The position numbers were made by a program, and so were the translations under genes. Source: Pacificispira sp033344895 (GTDB lineage: Bacteria > Pseudomonadota > Alphaproteobacteria > UBA8366 > Aestuariispiraceae). From it: a stretch of DNA of 64,000 nucleotides. This document shows positions 33,973 to 43,236 of the stretch, one piece after another (positions within the stretch are counted from its first letter, which is position 1; every line of letters begins with the position of its first letter). The notes beneath the pieces are model-generated. The model was given only the letters and a program-made list of their open reading frames with translations, searched no databases and was not told where the DNA came from. The DNA lies in assembly GCA_965229685.1 (NCBI GenBank), contig OZ245920.1:3906001-3970000 (forward strand), in the 5' to 3' direction.

Positions 33973-34497
33973 CTACTGCAGCGTCTCGCCGGCCTCGACA
34001 CCCCAGACATCCGCACGCTTCAGCCACCCGTCATAGCCCTGTACGGTGACAAGACACCAGGAGGCATCGCAATATTCCACCCGGGCGACCATGCCTTCGG
34101 CCAGTCGGGCGACGGCGGGGGAGGCTTCGTCGGAGAGGCGGCGCAGCGTGGTTTCCGGCTTGGTGACGATCACGGTTCGACGCGAGCTCAGCAACGCGAA
34201 ATGGACCCAGCCCTCGTCGCCTTCCCAATCCCGGATCTTTCGCCATTTGTCGAATTCGGCGATTACCTGGACAGGCATGTCCAGCCGGCGATAGACCCAG
34301 CGGATCGGATAGTCGACCCCCGGACCGGTACGGACATTCGCCTCTGTCGCCTTGATGGACACCATCCGCGGGATCGGCTGACCGCTGCCCGGACCCGTTC
34401 CCTGTCCGGCACTCTGCGCGGCCACGGGCGCCCCCCCGGAAAGCAGGGCGATGCCCAGTCCGACGGAGAGCAGCAATGTGAGCGCGAGCCGGCGCAT
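33973..34497 (-). CDS. Exported SH3-domain protein
   Basis: A 174-residue protein with a signal peptide (LALTLLLSVGLGIALLSGG, cleavage after VAA near 27) and a short Gly/Pro/Gln linker. Two bacterial SH3-like units follow: SIKATEANVRTGPGVDYPIR with WRKIRDWEGDEGWVH, then TTLRRLSDEASPAVARL with CLVTVQGYDGWLKRADVWGV. Such proteins bind cell wall or act as periplasmic scaffolds; the partner is unknown. It ends 13 bp from the convergent TetR gene. Confidence 0.85.
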   Translation of the reverse strand: MRRLALTLLLSVGLGIALLSGGAPVAAQSAGQGTGPGSGQPIPRMVSIKATEANVRTGPGVDYPIRWVYRRLDMPVQVIAEFDKWRKIRDWEGDEGWVHFALLSSRRTVIVTKPETTLRRLSDEASPAVARLAEGMVARVEYCDASWCLVTVQGYDGWLKRADVWGVEAGETLQ

Positions 34498-34539
34498 CCT
34501 ATCCTCGGAACAACCTGTCGGGCGGCAACGGTTTCCTAT

Positions 34540-34567
34540 AGCGCGATTCTTCTATAAAGAAAGCGCT
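34540..34567. repeat. Inverted repeat between the SH3 and 2-hydroxyacid dehydrogenase genes
   Basis: AGCGCGATTCTT and AAGAAAGCGCT form an interrupted stem around CTATA in a 162-bp divergent promoter region. It may be an operator or an RNA hairpin; nothing else in this gap is recognisable. Confidence 0.35.
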
Positions 34568-34659
34568 GCACCCGGATTCAGGGACGCGGAACCGTGCGGA
34601 AATCCGTCGCACCGGCCCCGTTCCGAACCAGACCGGGACCATCGGGGGTTGGACACGCC

Positions 34660-35646
34660 ATGACCTACAGGAAGCCGAAAGTCGTCGTCACGCGCAAACT
34701 GCCGGACATCATCGAAACCCGGATGATGGAGCTGTTCGACTGCGAACTGAATCTGGCCGACGAGGCCTTCACCCGTGAGCAGATGCTCGACGCGGTCCGC
34801 CGCGCCGAAATTCTGGTGCCGACCGTCACCGACAAGATCGACCGCGAAGTGATCGATGCCGCCGGCGACGGGCTGAAGATGGTCGCCAGTTTCGGTACCG
34901 GGGTCGACCATATCGACTTCGCCGCCGCCCGGAAGCGCGGCATCATCGTCACCAACACGCCGGATGTCCTGACCGAGGACACGGCCGACATGACCATGGC
35001 GCTGATCCTGGCCGTGCCGCGCCGACTGGTGGAAGGCGAACAGCTGGTCCGTGAAGGATCCTGGAACGGTTGGAGCCCGACCGGCATGCTGGGTCACCGG
35101 ATCTGGGGCAAGCGGCTGGGCATCATCGGCATGGGCCGCATCGGCACCGCCGTCGCCCGCCGTGCCCGCGGCTTCGGCCTGTCGGTGCATTACCACAACC
35201 GCAACCGCGTGCCCGAAGACCTGGAGCAGGAGCTGGAAGCGACCTACTGGTCCTCGCTGGATCAGATGATCGCCCATATGGACATTCTGTCGATTAACTG
35301 CCCGCACACGCCGGCGACCTATCACCTGCTCAATGCCCGCCGTCTCGATCTGATGAAGCCGCATGCCTATGTGGTCAACACCTCGCGCGGGGAGGTCATT
35401 GACGAGGCCGCGCTGGTCAAGGCCCTGTCCCAGGGCCAGATCGCCGGCGCCGGTCTTGACGTCTATGAGAACGAACCGGCGGTCAATCCGAAGCTGATCA
35501 AGCTCAGCAATGTCGTCTTGCTGCCGCATATGGGCTCCGCGACCATCGAGGGTCGCATCGCCATGGGCGAACGGGTGATCATCAACGTGAAGACCTGGGT
35601 CGACGGCCACAACCCGCCCGACCGCGTGATCGACACGATGTTCTAG
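34660..35646 (+). CDS. D-isomer specific 2-hydroxyacid dehydrogenase (glyoxylate/hydroxypyruvate reductase-like)
   Basis: A 328-residue NAD(P)-dependent dehydrogenase. The start at 34660 gives the usual family length. The substrate-side motif is SFGTGVDHIDFAAA and the cofactor motif GMGRIG is at 157-162. The catalytic Arg lies in VNTSRGEVID, the Glu in DVYENEPAVN, and the His in VLLPHMGSAT. The enzyme interconverts 2-keto and D-2-hydroxy acids; glyoxylate or hydroxypyruvate is likely from overall similarity. It is followed 84 bp later by a MATE transporter gene. Confidence 0.9.
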   Translation: MTYRKPKVVVTRKLPDIIETRMMELFDCELNLADEAFTREQMLDAVRRAEILVPTVTDKIDREVIDAAGDGLKMVASFGTGVDHIDFAAARKRGIIVTNTPDVLTEDTADMTMALILAVPRRLVEGEQLVREGSWNGWSPTGMLGHRIWGKRLGIIGMGRIGTAVARRARGFGLSVHYHNRNRVPEDLEQELEATYWSSLDQMIAHMDILSINCPHTPATYHLLNARRLDLMKPHAYVVNTSRGEVIDEAALVKALSQGQIAGAGLDVYENEPAVNPKLIKLSNVVLLPHMGSATIEGRIAMGERVIINVKTWVDGHNPPDRVIDTMF

Positions 35647-35730
35647 CCCCACCCGCGGAGCGGATCACAAACAGGTTCGCCTGGTCGATTTCTCTTGCCG
35701 TGCCGTCCGGGCCGGTACACCTAAAACGGC

Positions 35731-37146
35731 ATGAGCACGCCCGTCCCACCACCGCCGCCCCCCGGCGGTCCGCATCCTTCCGTCCAGCAGTCCGGCGTCC
35801 GATGGTTCTTCGGGCGGTTTCTGCGGCATTCGGCGGAGCTGGGACGGCTGGCGGTACCGGTCGTGGCGAGTCGTGCGGGCATCCTGACCCTGGCGCTGGC
35901 GGACACGGTGATGCTGGGCCCGCTGGGCGCGGAGGAGGTCGGGCATTACGGGCTGGGCACCTCCGCGTTCGTGTTCCTGCTTGTCTGCGGCATCGGCCTG
36001 CTGTTCGGAACCATGGTGGAGACCAGCCATCTGCGCGGTGAGGGACGGCTGTCCGAAACCGGGGCGGTCTGGCGGCGCGCCCTGCCCTATGCCCTGATCC
36101 TGGCGGGTATCGGGGTTCTGCTGACGCAGTTCGCGGAATACTACTTCCTGGCGGTCGGTCAATCGCCGGACCTGTCCCATGAAGCGGCCAGCGTGACGCG
36201 GATTCAGGGGCTCGGGCTTGTGCCGCTGCTGATCTACATCTGCACCAACATGTATCTGGAGGCGATGGGCCGGCCGATGCCCGGCATGATCGCCGTCTGG
36301 GGTGCAAACATCCTGAACATCCCGCTGAACCTGTGGCTGATCGAAGGCGGGCTGGGCGTTGCGGGCGCCGACGGGGCAGCATTGGCCACGACGTTGTGCC
36401 GGGTCGGCATGATGGCCGGCGTGGTCGGCTATATCTGGTATCTGGGCGGCAGGCAGGCGCTGGGCATCCGCACCCGGGCCGAACCGGGATGGATCGTCGG
36501 CGGCAAGACCGCACGGCGCCACGGCTACGCCGCCGGCCCGGCCTATGCGGCGGAAAGCGGCGCCTACCACGTCATGCATATCTTCGCCGGCTGGATGGTC
36601 GCCAGCGAACTGGCGTCGTTCAGCATCAATGTGAACCTTCTGGCGATGATCTTCATGATCTCGCTGGGCATTGCCAGCGCGACCGCGGTGCGCGTCGGCG
36701 TCGCCCATGGCCGAAAGGACTGGCCGGACCGGGCGCTGGCCGGATGGACCGGTGTGTTCTGGGTCATGGTCATGCTGACCCCCTTCGCGGCGACCCTCTA
36801 TTTCGCGCCGATGGCGACCATGGCGACGGTCTACCGCATCACCGATCCGGAACTGCTGGCCGTCATGGCCCCGGCGACGATGCTGGTCGGTGCGGCGATG
36901 GTGATGGACGGGGCGCAGTTCACATTGGGCAACGCCCTGCGCGCCACCGGCGATGCATGGGTACCGACCCTGCTGAACTTCCTGGGCTTCGTCGTCTTCA
37001 TGATCCCGGCCGCCTACTGGCTGGGCATCGTCCTGGAACGGAATGCGGTTGGCCTGTATGAGGGCATCCTGCTGGCCAGCGGCATAGTGATGACAATCCT
37101 CGCCATCCGCTGGACCTGGATCTGCGTCAGAAAGATCGCGGGTTAG
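35731..37146 (+). CDS. MATE family efflux transporter
   Basis: A 471-residue polytopic protein with about twelve membrane segments after a Pro-rich cytoplasmic start (PVPPPPPPGGPHPS). AVPVVASRAGILTLALADTV is the first repeat's start, and the second half begins near residue 250. MATE proteins export drugs or metabolites in exchange for Na+ or H+. The substrate is not predictable. Its stop overlaps the stop of the convergent PLP enzyme gene by 4 bp. Confidence 0.9.
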   Translation: MSTPVPPPPPPGGPHPSVQQSGVRWFFGRFLRHSAELGRLAVPVVASRAGILTLALADTVMLGPLGAEEVGHYGLGTSAFVFLLVCGIGLLFGTMVETSHLRGEGRLSETGAVWRRALPYALILAGIGVLLTQFAEYYFLAVGQSPDLSHEAASVTRIQGLGLVPLLIYICTNMYLEAMGRPMPGMIAVWGANILNIPLNLWLIEGGLGVAGADGAALATTLCRVGMMAGVVGYIWYLGGRQALGIRTRAEPGWIVGGKTARRHGYAAGPAYAAESGAYHVMHIFAGWMVASELASFSINVNLLAMIFMISLGIASATAVRVGVAHGRKDWPDRALAGWTGVFWVMVMLTPFAATLYFAPMATMATVYRITDPELLAVMAPATMLVGAAMVMDGAQFTLGNALRATGDAWVPTLLNFLGFVVFMIPAAYWLGIVLERNAVGLYEGILLASGIVMTILAIRWTWICVRKIAG

Positions 37147-38390
37147 CCCAGAATCTCGTCCAGTGCCGCGGTCAGGCGGTCGACCTCGGCCTCTGTCGTG
37201 TAGTGGACCATGGAAACACGCAGCACGCCGACTTCCGGATTGAGCCCCAGGGCTTCGACGCATCGGTAACCGTAGAAATGGCCCGCGCCGACGCAGAGGC
37301 CCTTCGCGGCCAGCGCCTCGGCCAAGTCCTCCGGGTTATGGTCCGGTACAACCAGGCTGAAGGTCGCGGCACGGCGATGGCAGTCTGCCTCGCGGCGGCC
37401 GATCAGGCGGATCTCCGGGCGCGTGTCCAGCCAATCCAGGAAGCGCTTCATCACCGCCTCTTCCTGCTTCTGGAAAAGGCGATAGATCGCGACCGCCCGG
37501 GCGCGCGGGTCGTTGGCGGGCGCGTCGAAATGACGGTCATAGACGGCGTCGAAGTAATCCAGGATGCCACCGATCGATCCGGCGGATTCGTAGTTGGTGC
37601 CGCCCGGATTGAGCATCGCAGCGCCATTGCCTTCGTGGAAGAAGTGGTTCTGGTTCGCGACGGCGTCGATCCGGTCCTTCTTGCCGTACAGCATGGCGAG
37701 ATGCGGCCCGAACAGCTTGTAGAAGCTGAACAGGTAGAAATCGACGTCCAGATCCTTCAGGTCCGACAGCGTATGCGCCACGGCGGCGACGCCGTCGACC
37801 ACGGTCATGGCCCCGGCCGCATGGGCCTTCGCGGTAATCGCCTTCACGTCATTGACCGAGCCGACGACATTGGAGACATGCGGAAAAGCGACCAGCTTCA
37901 CCTTGCCGTCGTCCAGCAGCGCATCGAGATCGGCGGGGTCGAGATCGCCGGTCGCCGGATCAAGCTGCCATTCCCGCGCCTCGATTCCGGTTTCGGCAAG
38001 CCGCCGCCAGCAGCCGCCATTGGCCTCATGATCCTGATTGGTGACGACGATCGCATCGCCTTCCGCGAAGCCGGGGCGCAGCGCCTGGGCAAGGACATAG
38101 TTGTTCAGGGTCGTGGACGGGCCGATCACCAGTTCGTCCGGCGAGATGTTGAACAGGGCGGCAATGCCCTTCTGCGCCTTCTCGATCCGGGCCTTGCCCC
38201 GTTTGGCGGCGGCAAAGGGCCATTCAGGCTGGGTCTGGCTGTCGGTCATGAAGGCGGACATGGCCTCGATGACCTGGCGCGGCACATAGGAGCCGCCGGC
38301 ATTCTCGAAATAGGCGTCCGGCGCACCGGCCGTATCCGACATCAACGGGAACTGCGCACGGCAGAATTCGACATCCAGATTATCGCTCAC
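37143..38390 (-). CDS. Class V aminotransferase, cysteine desulfurase-like
   Basis: A 415-residue PLP enzyme. The GTG start at 38390 was chosen because GGAG precedes it; it lies 4 bp after the folD stop, so translation is probably coupled. PSTTLNNYVLAQAL binds phosphate, NQDHEANGGCWRRLAE and MTVVDGVAAVAHTLSDLKDL (Asp199) hold the PLP ring, and the Schiff-base Lys is K225 in LFSFYKLFGPH. The mobile Cys loop of true IscS/SufS enzymes is not clear. The cysteine desulfurase-like SF_superfamily of unknown substrate is the safest call. Confidence 0.85.
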   Translation of the reverse strand: MSDNLDVEFCRAQFPLMSDTAGAPDAYFENAGGSYVPRQVIEAMSAFMTDSQTQPEWPFAAAKRGKARIEKAQKGIAALFNISPDELVIGPSTTLNNYVLAQALRPGFAEGDAIVVTNQDHEANGGCWRRLAETGIEAREWQLDPATGDLDPADLDALLDDGKVKLVAFPHVSNVVGSVNDVKAITAKAHAAGAMTVVDGVAAVAHTLSDLKDLDVDFYLFSFYKLFGPHLAMLYGKKDRIDAVANQNHFFHEGNGAAMLNPGGTNYESAGSIGGILDYFDAVYDRHFDAPANDPRARAVAIYRLFQKQEEAVMKRFLDWLDTRPEIRLIGRREADCHRRAATFSLVVPDHNPEDLAEALAAKGLCVGAGHFYGYRCVEALGLNPEVGVLRVSMVHYTTEAEVDRLTAALDEILG

Positions 38391-38394
38391 AGGT

Positions 38395-39297
38395 TCACTC
38401 CGCCGCACTGTTTTGGGTAAAGGTGGCCTCATAGGCCGTTTTCTGACGCTTCAGGGCGCCCATCGTATTGCGCATCAGGATCGCGACAGTCACCGGCCCG
38501 ACGCCGCCCGGCACCGGGGTGATCCAGCCCGCGACCTCGGACACGCCGTCATAGTCGACATCGCCGCAGATACCCTCGCTGCCATCGTCCCTTGTGATCG
38601 CATTGATGCCGATATCGATTACGGCCGCGCCCGGCTTGATCATGTCGGCGGTCACCAGCTTCGGCTTGCCGACCGCGACGAAGACCGCGTCGGCCCGGCG
38701 CGAATGGACCGACAGCGCGCGGGTCATGTGGTGACAGACCGTGACGGTGGCCCCTTCCGCCATCAGCAGGAAGGCAATCGGTTTGCCGACGATTTCGGAA
38801 TGACCGACGACGACGACTTCCAGCCCCTGCATCGGCAGATTGGTGCTTTTCAGGAGTTCGACCGACGCGGCCGCCGTACAGGGCGCAAGGTCCAGTTCGT
38901 TATAGACGATGTTCCCGATGGAGGTCGGGTTCATGCCCTCGACATCCTTGAACGGGTGGACGGCGGTCTGCAGCGCCTTGATGGAAATCTGGGGCGGCAC
39001 CGGGCGCTGGATGATGATGCCGGTGACGCGCGGATCGACATTCATGGTCGAGATCGCGACTTCCATCTCCTCCTGGGTCACGTCGCCGGGGAAGGCCCGT
39101 TCCTCGAAGGCGATGCCGACCCGCTCGGCGACCCGGCGCTGGTTGCGGACATAGACGTCCACGGCCTCGACGTCGCCGACGGTGATCGACACCAGTTTCG
39201 GCGGCCAGCCGGCTTCCGTCAGGGCGTCGACATCGGCGCGCACCTTTTCCAGAATCGCATCGGCTACCGGCTTGCCGCGCAGATCTCTATCACCCAT
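38395..39297 (-). CDS. folD: Methylenetetrahydrofolate dehydrogenase / methenyl-THF cyclohydrolase
   Basis: A 300-residue bifunctional enzyme interconverting 5,10-methylene-THF and 10-formyl-THF in C1 metabolism. Family motifs are VYVRNQRRVAERVGI (the Tyr/Lys region is altered here: YVRNQRR in place of the usual YVxxKxK), GIIIQRPVPPQIS, PCTAAASVELL, VVGHSEIVGKPIAFLL and the C-terminal PVPGGVGPVTVAILMRNT. The replaced catalytic Lys is notable. The ATG at 39297 follows a G-rich ribosome site. It supplies formyl-THF for PurH and can use C1 units from sarcosine oxidase. Confidence 0.93.
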   Translation of the reverse strand: MGDRDLRGKPVADAILEKVRADVDALTEAGWPPKLVSITVGDVEAVDVYVRNQRRVAERVGIAFEERAFPGDVTQEEMEVAISTMNVDPRVTGIIIQRPVPPQISIKALQTAVHPFKDVEGMNPTSIGNIVYNELDLAPCTAAASVELLKSTNLPMQGLEVVVVGHSEIVGKPIAFLLMAEGATVTVCHHMTRALSVHSRRADAVFVAVGKPKLVTADMIKPGAAVIDIGINAITRDDGSEGICGDVDYDGVSEVAGWITPVPGGVGPVTVAILMRNTMGALKRQKTAYEATFTQNSAAE

Positions 39298-39449
39298 GGA
39301 AACCACCCCTACAGGCCGGTTTCTCGATCCGGCCGCATTTCTTTCGAAAGCCCCCGCATCGTCGATATAGCGCCGCGCCCTGCGCGTCCATGCGCGATTC
39401 CGACGCGGGCCGGAAAAACTTCTGTTCCCGACAACCGGACAAGCGAAAA

Positions 39450-39471
39450 CCGCGCCCGGGTCGGGGCGCGG
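39450..39471 (-). terminator. Terminator after rpmJ
   Basis: CCGCGCCC and GGGCGCGG form a perfect 8-bp stem with a 6-nt loop. On the minus strand it is followed by TTTTCGCTT. It sits 46 bp beyond the rpmJ stop and before folD. Confidence 0.75.
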
Positions 39472-39517
39472 TTCGGAACACGCGAAGCACCGCCGCAGAG
39501 ACGCGGCGGGCGGAACC

Positions 39518-39644
39518 TCAGGCCTGTTTCGCCTTGAAGCGCGGGTTCTTCTTGTTGATGACGTAGACCCGACCGCGGCGGCGGATGATACGGCAATCCT
39601 TTTCACGCTTCTTCAGCGTCTTCAGCGAGCTCGCGATGCGCATG
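39518..39644 (-). pseudogene. rpmJ: 50S ribosomal protein L36, frameshifted as sequenced
   Basis: The frame from the ATG at 39644 reads MRIASSLKTLKKREK and then leaves the L36 pattern. Removing one base from the run of five T at 39600-39604 (A on the coding strand) restores DCRIIRRRGRVYVINKKNPR and FKAKQA to the stop at 39518. The corrected protein has 41 residues, the long form of L36 usual in alphaproteobacteria. The extra base in a homopolymer points to a sequencing error. L36 is part of the large ribosomal subunit. The gene is monocistronic with its own terminator. Confidence 0.9.
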
Positions 39645-39795
39645 GCGCTTCTCCGTTATTTCGGTTCCACAGGGCGCACAATCCGTCTGCCCCGGCGAAA
39701 GACCGGCGGAACATATGGATCGGTCCACCGCTTGTCAAACGGGTTTTGACCGTTACGCTCTGCCCGCCGCACAATCTTCGCGACAAAGGATTTTC

Positions 39796-41736
39796 ATGCC
39801 AGACGACAATCGGAAAACGCCGGCGCCCTGCGGCTCCTGGACATCCCCCTTGAGCGCCGAGGCAATCACCGGCGCGACGGTCGGCCTGGGCCTGCCCTGG
39901 ATCGATGGCGAGGCAGTCTACTGGACCGAACTGCGCCCGTGGAACAAGGGCCGCACGACCCTGGTCCGCTGGACCGCGCAGGACGGCGCTATCGACATTT
40001 CCGCCGAGGACCACAATGTGCGCAGCCGGGTCCATGAATATGGCGGCCGCGCCTATGTCGCCGCCGAGGGCACGGCCTGGTACCTGAACGCATCGGACCG
40101 GATGATCTATGCCGCAACCGGACAGGGCGCCGCCAAGGCGGTCGCAGGCGACGGCAGAATGGAGTTTGCGGATTTCATCGTCGATACACGCCGCAAGCGG
40201 CTGATTGCCGTGGCCGAACGCTCCCGCAAGGGTCAGGAGCCCGAAAATCTGCTGGTCGCGATCGGATTCGACGGGAAGGTCACCAGCCTGGCGGAGGGGG
40301 CGGATTTCTATGCCGCCCCGAAACTGTCGCCGGACGGGACGAAGCTGGCCTGGGTCGAATGGTACCATCCGAACATGCCCTGGGACGGCAGCATCTGCCG
40401 CGAGGCGCGTCTGGATAACGGCGGCCGCGTGTCGGGCGTGCCGCGCAGTGTCGCCGGCTCGACCGAGGTCAGCGTCTTTCAGCCGGAATACGGCCCCGAC
40501 GGCACGCTGTATTATGTCTCGGACCAGAGCGGATACTGGAACCTGTATCGGGACGGCGATCCGCCGGCCCATTATCGGGCAGAGGCCGAATTCGGTCTGC
40601 CGCACTGGCAGTTCGGCATGCGAACCTACTCGATCCTCGATGCCCGCACGGCCATCGTCACCTTCGCCGTGGCGGGCGACTGGAAACTGGCACTGTTCGA
40701 CCTGCAAAGCGGCAAGGCGACACCGATCGACCTGCCGTGGTCCCGGTTTGACGGTCTGGTCGCCGCCGACCGCCGCATCGTCTTTTCCGGCGCCCGGCCC
40801 GACGGGCCCGGCGGCATCGTGGAACTGACCTTCGGGGCACCGGAACCCGAACGGGTCCTGAAACTCAGCAGCGACGACCCGCCGCCGCCGGGCAGCGTTT
40901 CCGTCCCCGAGGCCATCGCCTTCCCGACCGAGGACGGACAGATGGCCCATGCCTATTTCTACGCCCCGGCCAATCCAGATTTCCGTGTGCCGGACGATGA
41001 GCGGCCGCCGCTGATCGTGATGGGGCATGGCGGCCCGACCGGTCAGGCGGATAACGGCTATGCCGCGAAAATCCAGTTCTGGACGACACGCGGATTCGCG
41101 GTCGCCGACGTCAATTACGGCGGCAGCACCGGCTATGGCCGCGCCTATCGTGACCGGCTCAAGGGAAATTGGGGCGTGATCGATGTCGACGATTGCTGCA
41201 ATGCCGCCCGGTTTCTGGCGAAGCGCGGCGTGGTCGACCCGGAACGCCTGATCATCGTCGGTGGCAGCGCAGGCGGCTATACGACATTGAGCGCGCTCGC
41301 CTTCCGCTCCGTCTTCCGGGCCGGGCGGTCGTCCTACGGCATCGGCGATCTGGAAACCCTGGCCCAGGATACGCACAAGTTCGAAAGCCGCTATCTCGAC
41401 AGCCTGATCGGCCCCTGGCCCGCGGCCAAAGACATCTATCATGCGCGCTCCGCCCTGAAGCATCCGGAGGGGATCGACTGCCCGGTCCTGTTCCTGCAGG
41501 GGTCCGAGGACAAGGTCGTCCCGCCGAACCAGGCCGAAGCCATGGTGGAGACCCTGCGTGGAAACGGCGTGCCGGTGGCCTATCTGTTGTTCGAGGGCGA
41601 AGGCCACGGGTTCCGCACCGCGGACGCGATCAAGGCCGCCCTGCATGCGGAACTGTCATTCTATGGTCAGATCTTCGGGTTCACCCCAGCCGGCGACCTG
41701 CCGGCCCTGAAGATCGACAATCTGGAGAAGGCTTAA
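39796..41736 (+). CDS. S9 family prolyl oligopeptidase-type peptidase
   Basis: A 646-residue serine peptidase. The N-terminal two-thirds form a beta-propeller (for example YYVSDQSGYWNLYRDGD and KLSPDGTKLAWVEWYHPNMP). The C-terminal alpha/beta hydrolase domain has the nucleophile Ser491 in VGGSAGGYT. FLQGSEDKVVPPNQ supplies the Asp and EGEGHGFR the His. Cytoplasmic acylaminoacyl-peptidase or dipeptidyl-peptidase activity is likely; no signal peptide is seen. The ATG at 39796 follows AAAGGA. It is divergent from rpmJ. Confidence 0.9.
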   Translation: MPDDNRKTPAPCGSWTSPLSAEAITGATVGLGLPWIDGEAVYWTELRPWNKGRTTLVRWTAQDGAIDISAEDHNVRSRVHEYGGRAYVAAEGTAWYLNASDRMIYAATGQGAAKAVAGDGRMEFADFIVDTRRKRLIAVAERSRKGQEPENLLVAIGFDGKVTSLAEGADFYAAPKLSPDGTKLAWVEWYHPNMPWDGSICREARLDNGGRVSGVPRSVAGSTEVSVFQPEYGPDGTLYYVSDQSGYWNLYRDGDPPAHYRAEAEFGLPHWQFGMRTYSILDARTAIVTFAVAGDWKLALFDLQSGKATPIDLPWSRFDGLVAADRRIVFSGARPDGPGGIVELTFGAPEPERVLKLSSDDPPPPGSVSVPEAIAFPTEDGQMAHAYFYAPANPDFRVPDDERPPLIVMGHGGPTGQADNGYAAKIQFWTTRGFAVADVNYGGSTGYGRAYRDRLKGNWGVIDVDDCCNAARFLAKRGVVDPERLIIVGGSAGGYTTLSALAFRSVFRAGRSSYGIGDLETLAQDTHKFESRYLDSLIGPWPAAKDIYHARSALKHPEGIDCPVLFLQGSEDKVVPPNQAEAMVETLRGNGVPVAYLLFEGEGHGFRTADAIKAALHAELSFYGQIFGFTPAGDLPALKIDNLEKA

Positions 41737-41742
41737 GGCACC

Positions 41743-42527
41743 ATGGCGGAAAGCGTCGGCGCTGCCCTGATCATCATCGGCAATGAGATCCTGTCGGGCC
41801 GACCCATGACAAGAACATTCCGCACATCGCGGAACGGCTGAATTCCGTGGGCGTCCGCCTGATGGAAGTCCGCGTCATCCCCGACCTGCCGGATGTCATC
41901 GTCCGGACGATCAAGGAGGTCAGCGCCGCCTTTGACTACGTCTTCACCACCGGCGGGATCGGTCCGACCCATGACGACATCACGGCCGATTGCGTCGCCG
42001 AGGCCTTCGGCGTCGATCTGCCGGTGAACGCGGATGCCCTTCGGCGCCTGGAACTGCACTACGCCAACACGGATCTGGACCTGAACGAGGCCCGGATGCG
42101 CATGGCACGCATCCCGGTCGGCGCGACCCTGATCGACAACCCGGTATCCGCCGCACCCGGATTCCGCATCGGCAATGTCCATGTCATGGCCGGTGTACCC
42201 AAGATCATGCAGGCCATGCTGGACGGCATTCTGCCGACACTGAAAGGCGGCCGGCCGATGCAGTCCGTCACGATCCGCAGCAGCCTGCCCGAAGGCATGG
42301 TCGCGGCGGGGCTCGGCGAACTGGCGAAAACCCATCCCGACATCGATTTCGGGTCCTACCCGGCCTGGACGAAGACGGCCTTTCAATTGTCCGTCGTCGC
42401 CCGCGGCCAGGACGCCGACCGATTGGAGCAGGCGGCGCAGGATGTCGAGACCCTGATCCGATCGCTTGGCGGAACGCCGGAGCGTCTGTCCGGACCGGGA
42501 GCAAACGAGACCACCACGACACAGTAG
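41743..42527 (+). pseudogene. Molybdopterin-binding CinA/MoaB-like protein, frameshifted as sequenced
   Basis: The gene starts at 41743 with MAESVGAALIIIGNEILSGR, the CinA N-terminal (MoCF-like) motif. The frame then breaks. Restoring one base near 41798-41802 gives THDKNIPHIAERLNSVGVRL and runs into MEVRVIPDLPDVIVRTIKEV and FTTGGIGPTHDDITADCVAE, the hallmark family block. The corrected protein has about 261 residues and lacks the C-terminal amidase domain of full CinA, as many alphaproteobacterial members do. It starts 6 bp after the S9 peptidase gene. One lost base again suggests a read error rather than decay. Confidence 0.87.
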
Positions 42528-42639
42528 AGGCGAGACCAAAGGAACTATGTCGGCACAGTTACGAATTTTTAATAACACACTGGCATATTAGCCAAGCGAT
42601 CAAAGGTGATTGTAATTGGAGGCGGGAAGAGACGGGCAT

Positions 42640-43218
42640 ATGGCCGGTCAGACGGAAACGGTACAATCAATCGACTCGGCAGTCCTGTCCTTGCAGGAAA
42701 ACCTGTCGCTGTACCCGGATCTTGCCTGGGCCTATGCCTATTGGCAGTCCAAATGCGACGGCCGGATCGCGCCGCGCCGCAAGGATATCGATCCGCTCGA
42801 AATGCCCGATATCCTGCCGCGCATTCTGTTAGCGGACGTCGTCAGCACACCCGATGGCGACGACTTCCAGTACCGCCTGAGCGGGACCGGGATCTGCGAC
42901 ATTCACGGCCAGGAACTGACCGCCCTGCGGCCGAAGGATCTGACGCCGCCGCCCTATGGCGCGCTGATCCACAATCACTATCTCGCCGCCTGCCGCTCCC
43001 GATCCCCGCGCGCCGATGTCATCATCCTGCAGACGGACCGGCGGGCGCGCTCCTATGCCCGGCTGTTGCTGCCGCTTTCCGACGACGGCGAAACCATCAA
43101 CAAGCTGCTGGCGGTGGACAGCGAGTTTCAGAACGATCTGCAGGAATTCCTGCGCGTCATTGAGGGCCTTCAGGCCGATCGGGTCGGGCCACGCATGCGC
43201 CTGGTCCGGGGCGATTGA
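42640..43218 (+). CDS. PAS domain-containing protein
   Basis: A 192-residue protein of the alphaproteobacterial single-PAS family. SQKCDGRIAPRRKDIDPLEM-like text (here QSKCDGRIAPRRKDIDPLEM), ILPRILLADVV and DFQYRLSGTGICDIHGQEL are the conserved blocks. It has no output domain, so it may act as a stand-alone ligand or redox sensor. ATG at 42640 is preferred; a TTG at 42616 is also in frame. It lies 112 bp after the CinA-like gene. Confidence 0.75.
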   Translation: MAGQTETVQSIDSAVLSLQENLSLYPDLAWAYAYWQSKCDGRIAPRRKDIDPLEMPDILPRILLADVVSTPDGDDFQYRLSGTGICDIHGQELTALRPKDLTPPPYGALIHNHYLAACRSRSPRADVIILQTDRRARSYARLLLPLSDDGETINKLLAVDSEFQNDLQEFLRVIEGLQADRVGPRMRLVRGD

Positions 43219-43236
43219 CCGGCATCGTCGGCCAGC

